A stretch of 64,000 bases of DNA from Haliscomenobacter sp040403615 (GCF_040403615.1 NZ_JBBAKG010000005.1:1-64000); one strand, 5' to 3'; counted from the first letter of the stretch, positions 28,295-37,683 are shown. A program made the numbers and translations. Notes: a model not told the origin generated them from the letters alone.

Positions 28295-29704
28295 ATGAAA
28301 AAACTTATAGCCCTGATCGTTCTGCTATTGCCGCAATTGCTGTTTTGCCAATCCATAAAGTGGGGACGTCCCCATCAAAAACCCGATAAAAACCTACACA
28401 TCAGCCAGGTCATTGGGCGAACCCCACAAGCCATTTACACTTTGCTGACCGATATGCGAAACCCTGCTTTGTTACCGCCCGTCATTCAAGCTTTCAATAC
28501 CGATTTAAAACTCGAAAAACAGATTCCACTGCGTTTGCAATACGACCAAGGGCTGTTGAACCTTGAAAAAGCGGTTTTGCTCAATAATCGACTGCACCTC
28601 CTCCTCAGTTTTAATGACCTGAGAACAGGAAAAATGCGCTTGTACAGCCAGGAGATCAACCCCGAAAACCTGCAACCCTATCGAGCCCCGCGTCAGGTAT
28701 TAGAACTCAATTGGGAGGAAGGACTTTTTACCAACCCTTTTGGTTTTGAAATCTCTCCAGATCATTCCAAGCTATTGATTTACAATCGATTTCCATATGC
28801 TTCCGGCAATTGGTTGCGCAATTGGCTGGTGGTTTGTGATGAGAATGCAGTACCGCTTTGGGCCACCGAACCCGTGTTCCCCTGGCAGGATCGAACCATC
28901 CAATTGCTGGGTTACAAAGTGAACAACGAAGGAACCGCAATGGTCTTGCTGAGTCATACCGGAATGACCATTAAAGATCAAGCTGCCGACCCTGCATACG
29001 GTATTTTGGCTTTCACAGGACAGGGAAAATCAAAAACGTATACATTCAACCTGGGTTCTGCAAAGCCCCAGCAAATACTATTGGAACTGGCAACGGATGG
29101 GCGCATGATTTGTGGCGGTTTTTTTGGCAGCCTTTCAGGTGACCTTACGGGATCTTTCGTATTAGCAATTGATCCGGCTTCAGGAAAGGTAGCGTTGAAT
29201 CAACAACATTTCGGCCAGGAGGAAATGGCCAACCTGGAAGGTTCTCCCCGGCGCTTATCCGATTTTCAATTGAGAGGATTGCACCTCGATTCCAATGGCG
29301 GGATTGCCCTGATTGCAGAACAGTTTCTGCCTCCTTTTCGCGGCAGTGGCCAACGGTTTTATGGGCAAGTATTGATGGTTTGCTTCACTCGGGATCTAGC
29401 CAATTGCAAGTTGCAAAGCCTGGACAAAACCCAGGTAAGCTACGATCAGGGATATTTTGATTCCTTTGCCTATCTGGCCAAAGATGATCAAATGCTGTTG
29501 CTTTACAACGACAAAAGCAAAAATCCCATGCGCCAGGCCACATTTAACGGCAGTGGCAGTAAACTGAGTGCCTTGGAACACGGCGGCACTGAAAAAGTTA
29601 AAGTACGGCCTTCCAACTGCGCGGCACTCTCCAATCAGGAAATGTGGATTTATGCCGAGACCCTGGATAAAAAAAGCTATCAGGTAGCGCTGATGCAATT
29701 TTGA
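28295..29704 (+). CDS. Secreted protein of unknown function (beta-propeller-like)
   Basis: A 469-residue protein with a signal peptide (MKKLIALIVLLLPQLLFCQS). I do not recognise a family. It has short hydrophobic beta-strand repeats (NNRLHLLLSFND, DHSKLLIYNRF, GTAMVLLSHTG, DQMLLLYNDKS), spaced as in a six- or seven-bladed propeller. The gene is monocistronic: a terminator and promoter precede it, and a convergent gene follows. Export to the periplasm or surface is likely. No function is proposed. Confidence 0.65.
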   Translation: MKKLIALIVLLLPQLLFCQSIKWGRPHQKPDKNLHISQVIGRTPQAIYTLLTDMRNPALLPPVIQAFNTDLKLEKQIPLRLQYDQGLLNLEKAVLLNNRLHLLLSFNDLRTGKMRLYSQEINPENLQPYRAPRQVLELNWEEGLFTNPFGFEISPDHSKLLIYNRFPYASGNWLRNWLVVCDENAVPLWATEPVFPWQDRTIQLLGYKVNNEGTAMVLLSHTGMTIKDQAADPAYGILAFTGQGKSKTYTFNLGSAKPQQILLELATDGRMICGGFFGSLSGDLTGSFVLAIDPASGKVALNQQHFGQEEMANLEGSPRRLSDFQLRGLHLDSNGGIALIAEQFLPPFRGSGQRFYGQVLMVCFTRDLANCKLQSLDKTQVSYDQGYFDSFAYLAKDDQMLLLYNDKSKNPMRQATFNGSGSKLSALEHGGTEKVKVRPSNCAALSNQEMWIYAETLDKKSYQVALMQF

Positions 29705-29742
29705 AACTGATCTTGGGTGGGTAAGGAATGAGAACAAAATAA

Positions 29743-29816
29743 ATGCAAGCAAATGCCATAAATCACCATGTTGCTGCCTCCGACAAAAGCGCATTGATGG
29801 ATGGATTTGCTTGCAT
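29743..29816. repeat. Inverted repeat between convergent genes
   Basis: ATGCAAGCAAAT (29743-29754) is perfectly complementary to ATTTGCTTGCAT (29805-29816), with a 50-base loop. It sits between the stop codons of the secreted protein and the malic enzyme gene and may serve as a shared transcription end, although no T-run follows it. Confidence 0.5.
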
Positions 29817-29824
29817 GACTTATG

Positions 29825-32113
29825 TTACTTGACCATTTGTGCTTCCACTACCGAAATCGCAATCATGTTCACAATTTCGCGGGTGGTACTGCCCAATTGC
29901 AACACGTTTACGGGTTTTTTCAAGCCCATCAACACCGGGCCGATTTTTTCGATTGCTGCCACTTCCTTGACCAGGTTGTAGGCTATGTTGGAAGCAGAGA
30001 GGTTGGGAAACAACAAAATATTGGCGCCGTCTTTTCCCAAATCGCAGAAAGGATGGTTTTCCATCAGCAATTCGGTATCAAAAGGCAAGTGGGCTTGCAT
30101 TTCGCCATCGACGATCAGCCCCGAATGTTTGGCTTTGAGCATCTCCACCGCTTTGCGCATTTTGATGGCATCGTCGCCTTCGGCGCTGCCGAAATTGGAA
30201 TAAGTCAGTAAGGCTATGCGCGGTTTGATGTTGAATTTTTCAACTTCTTTGGCCGCCAATTCAGCAATTTCGACAATTTCTTCTGCTGTTGGGTTGAAGT
30301 TGACCGTGGTATCGGCCAAAAAAAGTGGACCAAAACGACTCATCAAGATGTACATCCCCGACACTTTTTTCACCCCATCCTGGCGGCCAACAATCTGCAA
30401 AGCTGGGCGCAGGGTTTCTGGGTAATTGCGGGTCATCCCTCCCAGCATGGCGTCGGCATCACCGGCCTCTACCATCATGCAAGCAAAGTAGTTGCGGCGG
30501 CGCATGATGTCGTGGGCTTCCTGCTTGTTGAAGCCTTTGCGTTTGCGTTTTTCAAAAAGGATGTCGCCATATTTTTCAAGTTTGGCCTTGCCTTCGTCGG
30601 TTTGTGGCGACATTGGGTCAATGATCTCCACCTGATCCAGGTTCAATTGATTCTCTTCGATCAGGGTCTGGATTCTTTTGATGTTGCCCAACAAAATTGG
30701 CGTCGCAATTTTTTCTTCCCGTACTTGTTGTGCAGCTTTGAGTACCGACAAGTTTTCGGCATCGGCCAAAACCACCCGTTTGGGGCTTTGTTTGGCTTTG
30801 TTCATGATGGCCTTGGTCAGGGTATTGTCCAAGCCGAGGCGTTTGGACAATTGGGTTTCGTAGGCATCCCAGTCCAGGATCGGAAACTTGGCTACGCCCG
30901 TTTCCATGGCGGCACGGGCTACAGCTGGAGCAACCGTGGTGAGCAAACGGGGATCGACGGGCTTGGGAATGATGTACTCACGGCCAAAAACCAGGTTGTC
31001 TTTGCCGTAAGCCATGTTGACCATATCGGGAACGGGCTTTTTGGCCAAATCGGCCAAGGCGCGTACGGCGGCCAGTTTCATTTCTTCGTTGATCACTTTG
31101 GAGCGCACGTCCAGGGCACCGCGGAAGATGTACGGAAAACCCAAAACGTTGTTGACCTGATTGGGATAATCGCTGCGTCCCGTTGCAAAAATGATGTCTT
31201 CGCGTGCGGCCATGGCTTCTTCGTAGGAAATTTCGGGCGTGGGATTGGCCATGGCAAAAACGATACAATCCTTGGCCATGACTTTGACCATTTCCTGATC
31301 CATCACATTGCCCTTAGACAACCCGATAAAAACATCGGCGCCTCTCAGCGCATCCAGCAAAGTGGTTTCAGCAGGAACATTGTCGTTGGCAAATTCGATT
31401 TTTTTGCCATCAAGATTGGTGCGACTCGGGTGGATCAACCCCTTTGAATCGAACATGAAAATATTTTCCTTCTTTGCCCCCAGGCTATTGTACAACTTTG
31501 AGCAAGAAATGGCCGCTCCTCCTGCTCCATTGACCACAATCTTGATGGTGGCAATGTCTTTTTCAACCAATTCCAAGGCATTGAGCAAAGCGGCTGAACT
31601 GATGATTGCGGTACCGTGCTGGTCGTCGTGCATCACGGGAATGTTCAACTCCACTTTCAGTCTCTCTTCGATTTCAAAACACTCTGGAGCAGAAATGTCT
31701 TCCAGATTGACCCCACCAAAGGTAGGTTCGAGGATTTTGACGGTGCGCACAAATTCGTCGACGTCTTTGGTATCGAGCTCAATGTCAAAAACGTCGATGT
31801 CGGCGTAGATTTTGAACAAGAGGCCTTTGCCTTCCATCACAGGTTTGCCGGCAGCAGGACCGATGTCGCCCAATCCCAATACGGCTGTTCCGTTGGAAAT
31901 TACTGCCACCAGGTTGCCTTTGGCGGTGTATTTGTAGACGTCTTCGGGGTTGGCAGCGATTTCGAGACAAGGCTCGGCAACTCCAGGAGAATAAGCCAGG
32001 GTCAGATCGCGTTGGGTCGCCGTTTCTTTCGAAGGGATGACCTCAATTTTTCCAGGGCGTCCTTTGGCGTGGTAGTGAAGCGCTTCTTCTTTTAAGGTTT
32101 TATTTGTACTCAT
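29825..32113 (-). CDS. maeB: NADP-dependent malic enzyme with C-terminal phosphotransacetylase domain
   Basis: A 762-residue cytoplasmic enzyme. Residues 1-430 form the malic enzyme: TLAYSPGVAEPC, the divalent-metal block around FEIEERL and HDDQHGTAII, the Rossmann motif VVNGAGGAAISC, and FAMANPTPEI. Residues about 440-762 form a phosphate acetyl/butyryltransferase-like domain (VVLADAEN, then YILMSRFGPLFLADT and ILLFPNLSASNIAYNL). This two-domain arrangement and length are typical of MaeB, where the second domain is regulatory and senses acetyl-CoA rather than being catalytic. The reaction is malate to pyruvate with NADP reduction. An inverted-repeat element (32162-32277) lies 49 bases upstream of the start codon. 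Confidence 0.95.
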   Translation of the reverse strand: MSTNKTLKEEALHYHAKGRPGKIEVIPSKETATQRDLTLAYSPGVAEPCLEIAANPEDVYKYTAKGNLVAVISNGTAVLGLGDIGPAAGKPVMEGKGLLFKIYADIDVFDIELDTKDVDEFVRTVKILEPTFGGVNLEDISAPECFEIEERLKVELNIPVMHDDQHGTAIISSAALLNALELVEKDIATIKIVVNGAGGAAISCSKLYNSLGAKKENIFMFDSKGLIHPSRTNLDGKKIEFANDNVPAETTLLDALRGADVFIGLSKGNVMDQEMVKVMAKDCIVFAMANPTPEISYEEAMAAREDIIFATGRSDYPNQVNNVLGFPYIFRGALDVRSKVINEEMKLAAVRALADLAKKPVPDMVNMAYGKDNLVFGREYIIPKPVDPRLLTTVAPAVARAAMETGVAKFPILDWDAYETQLSKRLGLDNTLTKAIMNKAKQSPKRVVLADAENLSVLKAAQQVREEKIATPILLGNIKRIQTLIEENQLNLDQVEIIDPMSPQTDEGKAKLEKYGDILFEKRKRKGFNKQEAHDIMRRRNYFACMMVEAGDADAMLGGMTRNYPETLRPALQIVGRQDGVKKVSGMYILMSRFGPLFLADTTVNFNPTAEEIVEIAELAAKEVEKFNIKPRIALLTYSNFGSAEGDDAIKMRKAVEMLKAKHSGLIVDGEMQAHLPFDTELLMENHPFCDLGKDGANILLFPNLSASNIAYNLVKEVAAIEKIGPVLMGLKKPVNVLQLGSTTREIVNMIAISVVEAQMVK

Positions 32114-32161
32114 GTCAGTAAAAGTGGGTTGAAAAAAGACTCCAAGCTACTTAATTTGTAT

Positions 32162-32277
32162 GACGCAAAAAATTACTTCCCGATTTTTTGACAGGCTTTT
32201 GAATAGAAAGCTCACTTAAAATGAACCGTTCGGCTTCCTATTCAAAAGCCAAAATCGGGAAGTTAATTTTTCTGCGT
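32162..32277. repeat. Palindromic element A with conserved core
   Basis: The left arm 32162-32206 and right arm 32238-32277 are imperfect inverted copies of about 40 bases, sharing CTTCCCGATTTT and GGCTTTTGAATAG. The central loop, read on the minus strand, contains AACGGTTCATTTTAAGT. This differs at one position from the loop of elements B (37.4 kb) and C (40.7 kb), whereas the arms have a quite different sequence. It sits 49 bases upstream of the malic enzyme start codon. The arm layout (A-rich end, CATTTT-like block, GGC/GCC, ATTAG-like inner end) parallels B and C. Confidence 0.75.
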
Positions 32278-32331
32278 TGCTTGTTAGTGCAAATGTCAGC
32301 TTTGTTCCTTTAGATCGCAAATAAAAACTTT

Positions 32332-32362
32332 ATTCAAGTTAAAATTCAAAAATGTACTTTTG
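32332..32362 (+). promoter_or_regulatory. Possible promoter of the PepSY protein gene
   Basis: TACTTTTG (32355-32362) fits the -7 consensus TAnnTTTG. A weak -33 candidate lies about 20 bases upstream. The -7 box overlaps an in-frame ATG at 32352, so it favours the start at 32388. Confidence 0.35.
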
Positions 32363-32387
32363 GCCATCACAAAAAAACTACTTCGCT

Positions 32388-32903
32388 ATGGCTAGTAAGA
32401 ATTCATTTGGCAATTCAATGCGGGTTATTCACCGCTATTTGGGCTTCTTTTTGGCTGGAATCATGGCCGTTTATGCATTGAGTGGCGTGCTGCTCATTTT
32501 CCGGGATACTGATTTCCTGAAACAAGAAAAGCAAATCACCCAAACCATCAAACCCAACGCTTCTGCTGCCGAAATTGGCAAAATGTTGAAGATGAGAGAG
32601 TTTAAGGTAGACAAAGAAGAAGGTGATGTCGTCTATTTTCGGAACGGCACCTACAACAAAAGCACAGGCAAGGCGGAGTTTACGGTAAAAGAGCTGCCGA
32701 GGCTTTTGGATAAAATGACGCATTTGCACAAGGCAAAAACGGAAGATCCCTTGTATTTTTTCAATATCTTTTTTGGACTTTCCTTGCTGTTCTTCGTTGT
32801 ATCTTCTTTTTGGATGTTTATGCCCAGCACCTCCATCTTCAGAAAAGGGTTGTATTTCACGTTGGGAGGTATTGTGCTTACGTTGATACTATTGTTTGCG
32901 TAA
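32388..32903 (+). CDS. PepSY-associated transmembrane protein
   Basis: 171 residues from the ATG at 32388. An upstream in-frame ATG overlaps a likely -7 box. An N-terminal membrane helix (YLGFFLAGIMAVYALSGVLL) follows the family motif MRVIHRYLG. A short extracytoplasmic PepSY-like segment (about 40-115) comes next, and two C-terminal helices complete the protein (IFFGLSLLFFVVSSFWMF and YFTLGGIVLTLILLF). PepSY-TM proteins often accompany siderophore receptors or reductases, but none is next to this gene. The exact role is unknown. Confidence 0.7.
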   Translation: MASKNSFGNSMRVIHRYLGFFLAGIMAVYALSGVLLIFRDTDFLKQEKQITQTIKPNASAAEIGKMLKMREFKVDKEEGDVVYFRNGTYNKSTGKAEFTVKELPRLLDKMTHLHKAKTEDPLYFFNIFFGLSLLFFVVSSFWMFMPSTSIFRKGLYFTLGGIVLTLILLFA

Positions 32904-32988
32904 TTCCATCCTTGACTGTTGGATTTGGCAATTCAACAATCCAGGTATGGAGTTTTTAGGTTTTCAACTCCCATAATATTGTCTGTCC

Positions 32989-34017
32989 ATGAAAAAATTC
33001 ATCTTCATCTTTTGCGCCATTGTATTTAGTTTGGCCTGTTCTCAAAAGAACACCCCCATCACTGTTGATCCACCCATAGATACAAGCAAAGTTGAATTTG
33101 CCAAAGGTGCAGATGTAAGTTGGGTCACCGAAATGGAAGCCGCAGGGGTCAAGTTTTACGATGCAACCGGCAAATCCCAGGAATGCATGGCGTTGATGAA
33201 AGCCTTGGGAATGAATACCATCCGCTTGCGGGTTTGGGTCAATCCTTCTCCAGTCTGGAACAATACAGCAGATGTGGTGGCTAAAGCCCTGCGCGCCAAA
33301 AGCTTGGGCTTGCGCATCATGATCGATTTCCATTACAGCGATTTCTGGGCCGATCCGGGCAAACAAACCAAGCCTGCTGCCTGGGCAGGCAAAGACTTGG
33401 CTGGCTTAAAAACCGCGCTGGCTGAACACACCACGGAAGTGCTGAGTGCCCTCAAAAATAATTCCATTGATCCCGAATGGGTACAAGTGGGCAACGAAAC
33501 CAACGATGGCATGCTTTGGCCAGAAGGCAAAGCCTCGGCCAATATGAGCAACTTTGCCCAATTGCTCAATGCAGGTTACGATGCGGTAAAAGCGGTTTTC
33601 CCCAAAGCCAAAGTCATTGCACACATCTCCAATGGTTACAGCAATACGCTCTTTCGCTGGATGTTTGATGGATTGAAGGCCAACGGGGCCAGGTACGATG
33701 TGATTGGCATGTCGTTGTATCCAGGCCCCAGCGATTGGTCAAACTTCAACCAACAATGCTTGAGCAACATGAATGACATGGTAACCCGCTACAGCAAAGA
33801 AGTGATGATTGTAGAAGTGGGCATGAGCTGGGACAGCCCACAGGAATGCCGCCAGTTTTTGAGTGACCTGATCAGCAAGGTAAAATCTGTGCCTGGCAAC
33901 AAAGGGCTGGGGGTATTGTACTGGGAGCCTCAGGCTTACAATTGGAAAGGTTATTCGCTGGGTGCTTTTGACAATGCTGGAAAGCCGACTGTGGCGTTTG
34001 AGGCATTTAAAAACTAA
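32989..34017 (+). CDS. GH53 endo-beta-1,4-galactanase lipoprotein
   Basis: A 342-residue lipoprotein (FSLAC, Cys17) of glycoside hydrolase family 53. Family landmarks are GADVSWVTEME, NTIRLRVWVNPS and IDFHYSDFWADPG. The acid/base is Glu170 in VQVGNETNDGM and the nucleophile is Glu276 in IVEVGMSW. It would cut beta-1,4-galactan side chains of pectin (arabinogalactan I) at the cell surface. The gene is isolated from the SusCD pair by more than 18 kb, so it is not part of a compact utilisation locus in this window. A clear terminator follows. Confidence 0.92.
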   Translation: MKKFIFIFCAIVFSLACSQKNTPITVDPPIDTSKVEFAKGADVSWVTEMEAAGVKFYDATGKSQECMALMKALGMNTIRLRVWVNPSPVWNNTADVVAKALRAKSLGLRIMIDFHYSDFWADPGKQTKPAAWAGKDLAGLKTALAEHTTEVLSALKNNSIDPEWVQVGNETNDGMLWPEGKASANMSNFAQLLNAGYDAVKAVFPKAKVIAHISNGYSNTLFRWMFDGLKANGARYDVIGMSLYPGPSDWSNFNQQCLSNMNDMVTRYSKEVMIVEVGMSWDSPQECRQFLSDLISKVKSVPGNKGLGVLYWEPQAYNWKGYSLGAFDNAGKPTVAFEAFKN

Positions 34018-34063
34018 AAAAAGCCCCTCCCTAATTTAATAAAAATAGAGAGGGGCTTTTTTG
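34016..34063. terminator. Bidirectional rho-independent terminator
   Basis: AGCCCCTC (34022-34029) pairs with GAGGGGCT (34050-34057), flanked by A and T runs on the two sides, so it can work on either strand. It directly follows the GH53 stop codon and precedes the end of the convergent LolA-like gene. Confidence 0.8.
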
Positions 34064-34088
34064 AAAATTCTAAGCAATTAGAACAAAA

Positions 34089-34802
34089 TTATTTCGCAGG
34101 TTTAACAAAAACTTGCTGGTCGATTTCCCCGTTGATGACGGTTTTATTGGTAATCATGGTGATAGCGCCCATCTGAGAGGTTATGTCAATGGTATTGGCA
34201 ATTTTGATGCCGTTGACTTCTTCGTAATCGGAAAAAACCAACTCTCCTTCCTGGCCATTCACATTGGTTACCACTTTGTAAGGCAGGTAAGTTTTGGCAT
34301 CCAGATATTCATCCAGGATTACGCCATCTTTTGAGGTGATTTTCAAGTGGATCATGTCCTTTTTGTCCACTTTTTCTGTACCTACCAGTTCAACTTTATT
34401 GCCTTTTTCCTGATAGTTGTACAAGGCGCCAAATGGATCCAATTGTCCCAACAACGGTTTGATTTCGTCGGCACTCATGTCTTCAGGTTCGCCTGTACCG
34501 CCCATCATAGAGGGCATGATTTTCCAACCTTTGTCGCCGTTTAATACTTGTACCATCGAGGTACCCATGATTGAGGATTCGCTGCGCATGGATTTGCCAA
34601 TTACGATTACGCTTTTGCTGGGAATTTCCATGCCTTGCACCGCGATCGTTCTTTCTGAAACCACAGTATTTACGGTTTTCAATTTATCTGCGCCACCCAA
34701 GGCGGTAACGTGTAAGGCGACAATTTCGTCTACTGTTTTTTGTGCGTATACATTGGTAAATGCAATAGTGGCTAGCAACAGCCCTAGGAATTTCAATTTC
34801 AT
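34089..34802 (-). CDS. LolA-like outer membrane lipoprotein-sorting-type periplasmic protein
   Basis: A 237-residue protein with a signal peptide (MKLKFLGLLLATIAFTNVYAQ). The repeated antiparallel beta pattern (VVSERTIAVQGMEIPSKSVI, then LDEYLDAKTYLPYKVVT and ELVFSDYEEVNGIKIANTI) fits the LolA/LolB-like fold seen in many Bacteroidota proteins annotated as outer membrane lipoprotein-sorting proteins. It lies 44 bases downstream of the TonB-dependent receptor gene on the same strand, so the two are probably co-transcribed. A carrier or hydrophobic-ligand-binding role is inferred from the fold only. Confidence 0.65.
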   Translation of the reverse strand: MKLKFLGLLLATIAFTNVYAQKTVDEIVALHVTALGGADKLKTVNTVVSERTIAVQGMEIPSKSVIVIGKSMRSESSIMGTSMVQVLNGDKGWKIMPSMMGGTGEPEDMSADEIKPLLGQLDPFGALYNYQEKGNKVELVGTEKVDKKDMIHLKITSKDGVILDEYLDAKTYLPYKVVTNVNGQEGELVFSDYEEVNGIKIANTIDITSQMGAITMITNKTVINGEIDQQVFVKPAK

Positions 34803-34846
34803 GTTATCGTTGGTTTAATGTTAAAAAAAGATTAAATGAAGTAGGT

Positions 34847-37396
34847 TTATTGTCGGTTTTGGCCACCACCAGGTGTTCCTCCTGTGGAATTTTGGCCATT
34901 GCCATCGGTCTTAATGTCATCGTTGTTGACAGATTTGCCTTTTTTCCTAGGCATTTCCATCGCGCTCATTTTGCCAACCTTGTAACTGAAGGTGAGGCGA
35001 ACCCCACGGTTGTAAAGGTATATGTCGTTTACCTGATTGAAAAGGGCTGAATTCAATTCAGTATGGATATTAAAGCGTTTGCTGAGAAAGTTTTCGGCAG
35101 CCAATCCCAAACTGGCTTTTTTATCCTTGAATTCCTTTTTCACACCCAAGGTATAAAAGCCAAATCCTCCCTGACGGCCTTGCAACTGAACTTGTGAACC
35201 TTGCAAAAATCCAAAGGCTTGAAAACCCCATCCTTTTTTGAATTGTGCCTGGCTAAACATGAACCCGCTGATGTTAAAGCCGGCATTGTTGCGGGATTCG
35301 GACACCCCATCCAAATTGATGACTTGTCCATTGAGTTTGGAATAAAGGATGTTCGTGCCAAAACCCACGTTTATTTTTGACGTAACCGCAACATTGGAAA
35401 AAATGTTGGTACCATACGTCTGTTGGTTGCCAATGTTATCGTAGGTATTGATCACTGCTCCAGCCAGGCTATCGGAAGGCTTGGTGATTTGCAGAATTGC
35501 ATTGTTGGTGGTGCGGGCAAAAAACGAAGCAGTAACAAAGGTTTTTTTGATGGTTCTACTCAGGGAGAGTTCGTAGTTATTGGTCAATTCAGGACGCAGG
35601 GACGGGTTGCCCACACTGATGTTTTGAGGGTTGGCGGTGTTGAAGTTGGGGTTTAGTTGCTGAAGTCCAGGCCGTTGAATCCGGCGGTTGTAGGCCAGTT
35701 TTACGGTAGTCCCTTTGAAGGTTTTGGATGCGTTAAAACTTGGCACCAGCACTCCGTAGTCACCAATGCCAATGACCCCACCTTCGCGGGTGCTGGCATC
35801 AATCATGGTGTGTTCGAAACGCAAACCGCCTTTAAAGGTAAAACGCTTTTTGGTGGTATAGGTATAAGAAGTATAGCCAGCTGCAATGTTTTGATGGTAA
35901 GTAAGCGCCCCCGCTGGCTGGCCATTGTCGGTGTTGTAATCACCGGTTGCCCCTGCGCTCAGGTAGCGGTAATCGCTATCGACCTGGCGAAAAATACCTT
36001 TGCCCCCAAATTCGAGCATTTGATTCTTTTTGATGGGCGTTTGGTAATCTGTTTGCAAGGTAAACTCCTGATTCAGGTTGGCATTGAGGTTGCGCTGTCT
36101 TGCAAACAATGCTCCTTTTCCGTCCAACAAGTCTGCGTCAAAATTATTGGTCAGGTCGTTGCGGCTGTACAAGGTGGAGATGCTCCATTCGCGCTGAGGC
36201 TTGTAGGTATGCACATAATCCACATTGACATCCAGGGTACCCGACAGGTTTTTGCTGTCCACCGCACGGCTGGAGGAACTGGTTTGCAAACCACCGTTGA
36301 ACAACTGCGTCAAAAAGTCTTGTTGAAAGCTCATGTTGCGGACCCCGTAACGTGCTCCGGCGGTAATGCTTTGGTTTTTGGCCAAATCATAATCAAACCC
36401 CAGGTTGTATTGTCCAAACAAACCTTGGCTGTACCCATCTCCGGTTTGGCGTACCAGGGTGGTAGCGCCATTTAAGGTGCTGCTTTGGTCCAGTTTGGTT
36501 TTGGTAACGGTATTGTAATTGGCGCGTCCAAATCCGCCGAGGGTAAAACCTGCCTTGCCTTTGCGGTAATTGCCATTGAGCATCAGGGAAGAACCCCGGT
36601 TGCCCACACCTCCGTCTACATTGAGGTTTAGCCCCTGCAGGCTGTTCTTTTTGGTGATGATGTTGATGATGCCCGCCGAACCTTCCGCGTCGTATTTGGC
36701 AGAAGGACTGGTGATGACTTCTACGGTTTTGATTTGATCGGCAGGAATTTGCTTCATGGCGTCGGCTACGCTGCTGGCCATGATGGTGCTGGGTTTGTTG
36801 TTGATCAGCACCCTGACGTTTTGGCTGCCCCGCAAACTGACGTTGCCATCCAGATCCACGGTGAGTAAAGGGACTTTGCGCAGCACGTCGGTGGCGTCGC
36901 CCCCTTTGGAAGAGATGTCTTTTTCAGCGTTGTACACCAAACGATCCACCTTTTCTTCAATGAGTTCCGTCGTACCGGTAATGGTCACTTCATCGAGGTT
37001 ATTGACGGAAGGGTTGAGTTTTATTGCCCCCAAATCAAAGTCCTGGCCTTTCGTAAAGTTAAGTTTATCCAGGGTTTTGGTTTGGTAGCCGATAAAAGAG
37101 ATCTGCAATTTGTATTCTCCAGCTTCGATTTTGGTAAAGCTAAACTTGCCTTTTTCATCCGAAACGGCTCCATCTACAGCCTTATCGCCGGGCAATTTGT
37201 AAAGGGCAATGGTGGCGTATTCGACGGATTTGACAGTGCTGGAATCAATAAGTGTACCACTGATTTTAACGTTGCCTTTGGGGCTTTGGTTGGCAATGGT
37301 ACTGGGGGTGCCCACCATGGGGAATTGTGCAATCAAGGTATGTAGTGAACAAAAAAAGAGGGTGATTGCAGTAAGAATCGGGTAAATTTTTTTCAT
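34847..37396 (-). CDS. TonB-dependent receptor/outer membrane beta-barrel protein
   Basis: An 849-residue outer-membrane protein with a signal peptide (to about residue 24). A CarboxypepD_reg-like domain lies at about 43-115, a plug at about 135-245 (VRVLINNKPSTIMASSVADA, then VEVITSPSAKYDAEGSAGII), and a barrel of the OMP_b-brl_3 type follows. The C-terminus continues past the barrel into a Gly/Asn/Gln-rich tail (NSTGGTPGGGQNRQ). Such receptors lack a SusD partner, and their substrates are largely unknown. Palindromic element B lies 24 bases upstream of the start codon. Confidence 0.88.
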   Translation of the reverse strand: MKKIYPILTAITLFFCSLHTLIAQFPMVGTPSTIANQSPKGNVKISGTLIDSSTVKSVEYATIALYKLPGDKAVDGAVSDEKGKFSFTKIEAGEYKLQISFIGYQTKTLDKLNFTKGQDFDLGAIKLNPSVNNLDEVTITGTTELIEEKVDRLVYNAEKDISSKGGDATDVLRKVPLLTVDLDGNVSLRGSQNVRVLINNKPSTIMASSVADAMKQIPADQIKTVEVITSPSAKYDAEGSAGIINIITKKNSLQGLNLNVDGGVGNRGSSLMLNGNYRKGKAGFTLGGFGRANYNTVTKTKLDQSSTLNGATTLVRQTGDGYSQGLFGQYNLGFDYDLAKNQSITAGARYGVRNMSFQQDFLTQLFNGGLQTSSSSRAVDSKNLSGTLDVNVDYVHTYKPQREWSISTLYSRNDLTNNFDADLLDGKGALFARQRNLNANLNQEFTLQTDYQTPIKKNQMLEFGGKGIFRQVDSDYRYLSAGATGDYNTDNGQPAGALTYHQNIAAGYTSYTYTTKKRFTFKGGLRFEHTMIDASTREGGVIGIGDYGVLVPSFNASKTFKGTTVKLAYNRRIQRPGLQQLNPNFNTANPQNISVGNPSLRPELTNNYELSLSRTIKKTFVTASFFARTTNNAILQITKPSDSLAGAVINTYDNIGNQQTYGTNIFSNVAVTSKINVGFGTNILYSKLNGQVINLDGVSESRNNAGFNISGFMFSQAQFKKGWGFQAFGFLQGSQVQLQGRQGGFGFYTLGVKKEFKDKKASLGLAAENFLSKRFNIHTELNSALFNQVNDIYLYNRGVRLTFSYKVGKMSAMEMPRKKGKSVNNDDIKTDGNGQNSTGGTPGGGQNRQ

Positions 37397-37419
37397 TGTT
37401 TGGATTTGATCTTACAAAG

Positions 37420-37537
37420 GGGCGATAAAAAAATAAGTGTTTCATTTTGCCAAGGGATTAGATGAGTAAACGGTTCATTTCAAGTTTCTTATCTAATTCT
37501 TTGGCTCCGAGAAAATGAAACACTTATTTTGCCCAAC
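37420..37537. repeat. Palindromic element B (MITE-like, 118 bp) with flanking 7-bp direct repeat
   Basis: The left arm (GGGCGATAAAAAAATAAGTG, continuing through TTTCATTTTGCC to ATTAGAT) is mirrored by the right arm (ATCTAATT, through GAAAATGAAACACTTATTTT to GCCCAAC). The central loop contains AAACGGTTCATTTCAAGT. The element is flanked by TACAAAG at 37413-37419 and again at 37538-37544, as expected of a target-site duplication. Element C at 40668-40784 is a diverged copy with matching ends and core. Confidence 0.8.
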
Positions 37538-37632
37538 TACAAAGATGAGGCACAAGTCAGAACCTTTCAAAAAAAGTAGATCAAAGCAGAACTTAGCAAG
37601 ATGGAATTCAGAAAAAAATTCGATAAATGGCA

Positions 37633-37669
37633 ACTATTTAGCACTCGCCTTCGGCGAGTGCTAAATAGT
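37633..37669. terminator. Perfect 17-bp hairpin, possible terminator
   Basis: ACTATTTAGCACTCGCC (37633-37649) is perfectly complementary to GGCGAGTGCTAAATAGT (37653-37669) with a three-base loop. It starts 15 bases beyond the stop codon of the minus-strand SH3 gene. There is no clear T-run on that strand, so termination is likely but not certain. Confidence 0.5.
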
Positions 37670-37683
37670 GTAAAAAAGCAAGC

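Noticed and set aside
30512..31447. A 311-residue plus-strand frame inside the malic enzyme gene
   Set aside because: It is antisense to conserved MaeB sequence and is Phe/Gly/His-rich without any recognisable domain.
35657..36475. A 272-residue plus-strand frame inside the TonB receptor gene
   Set aside because: It is antisense to a well-supported receptor and has no signal, motif or plausible upstream region.
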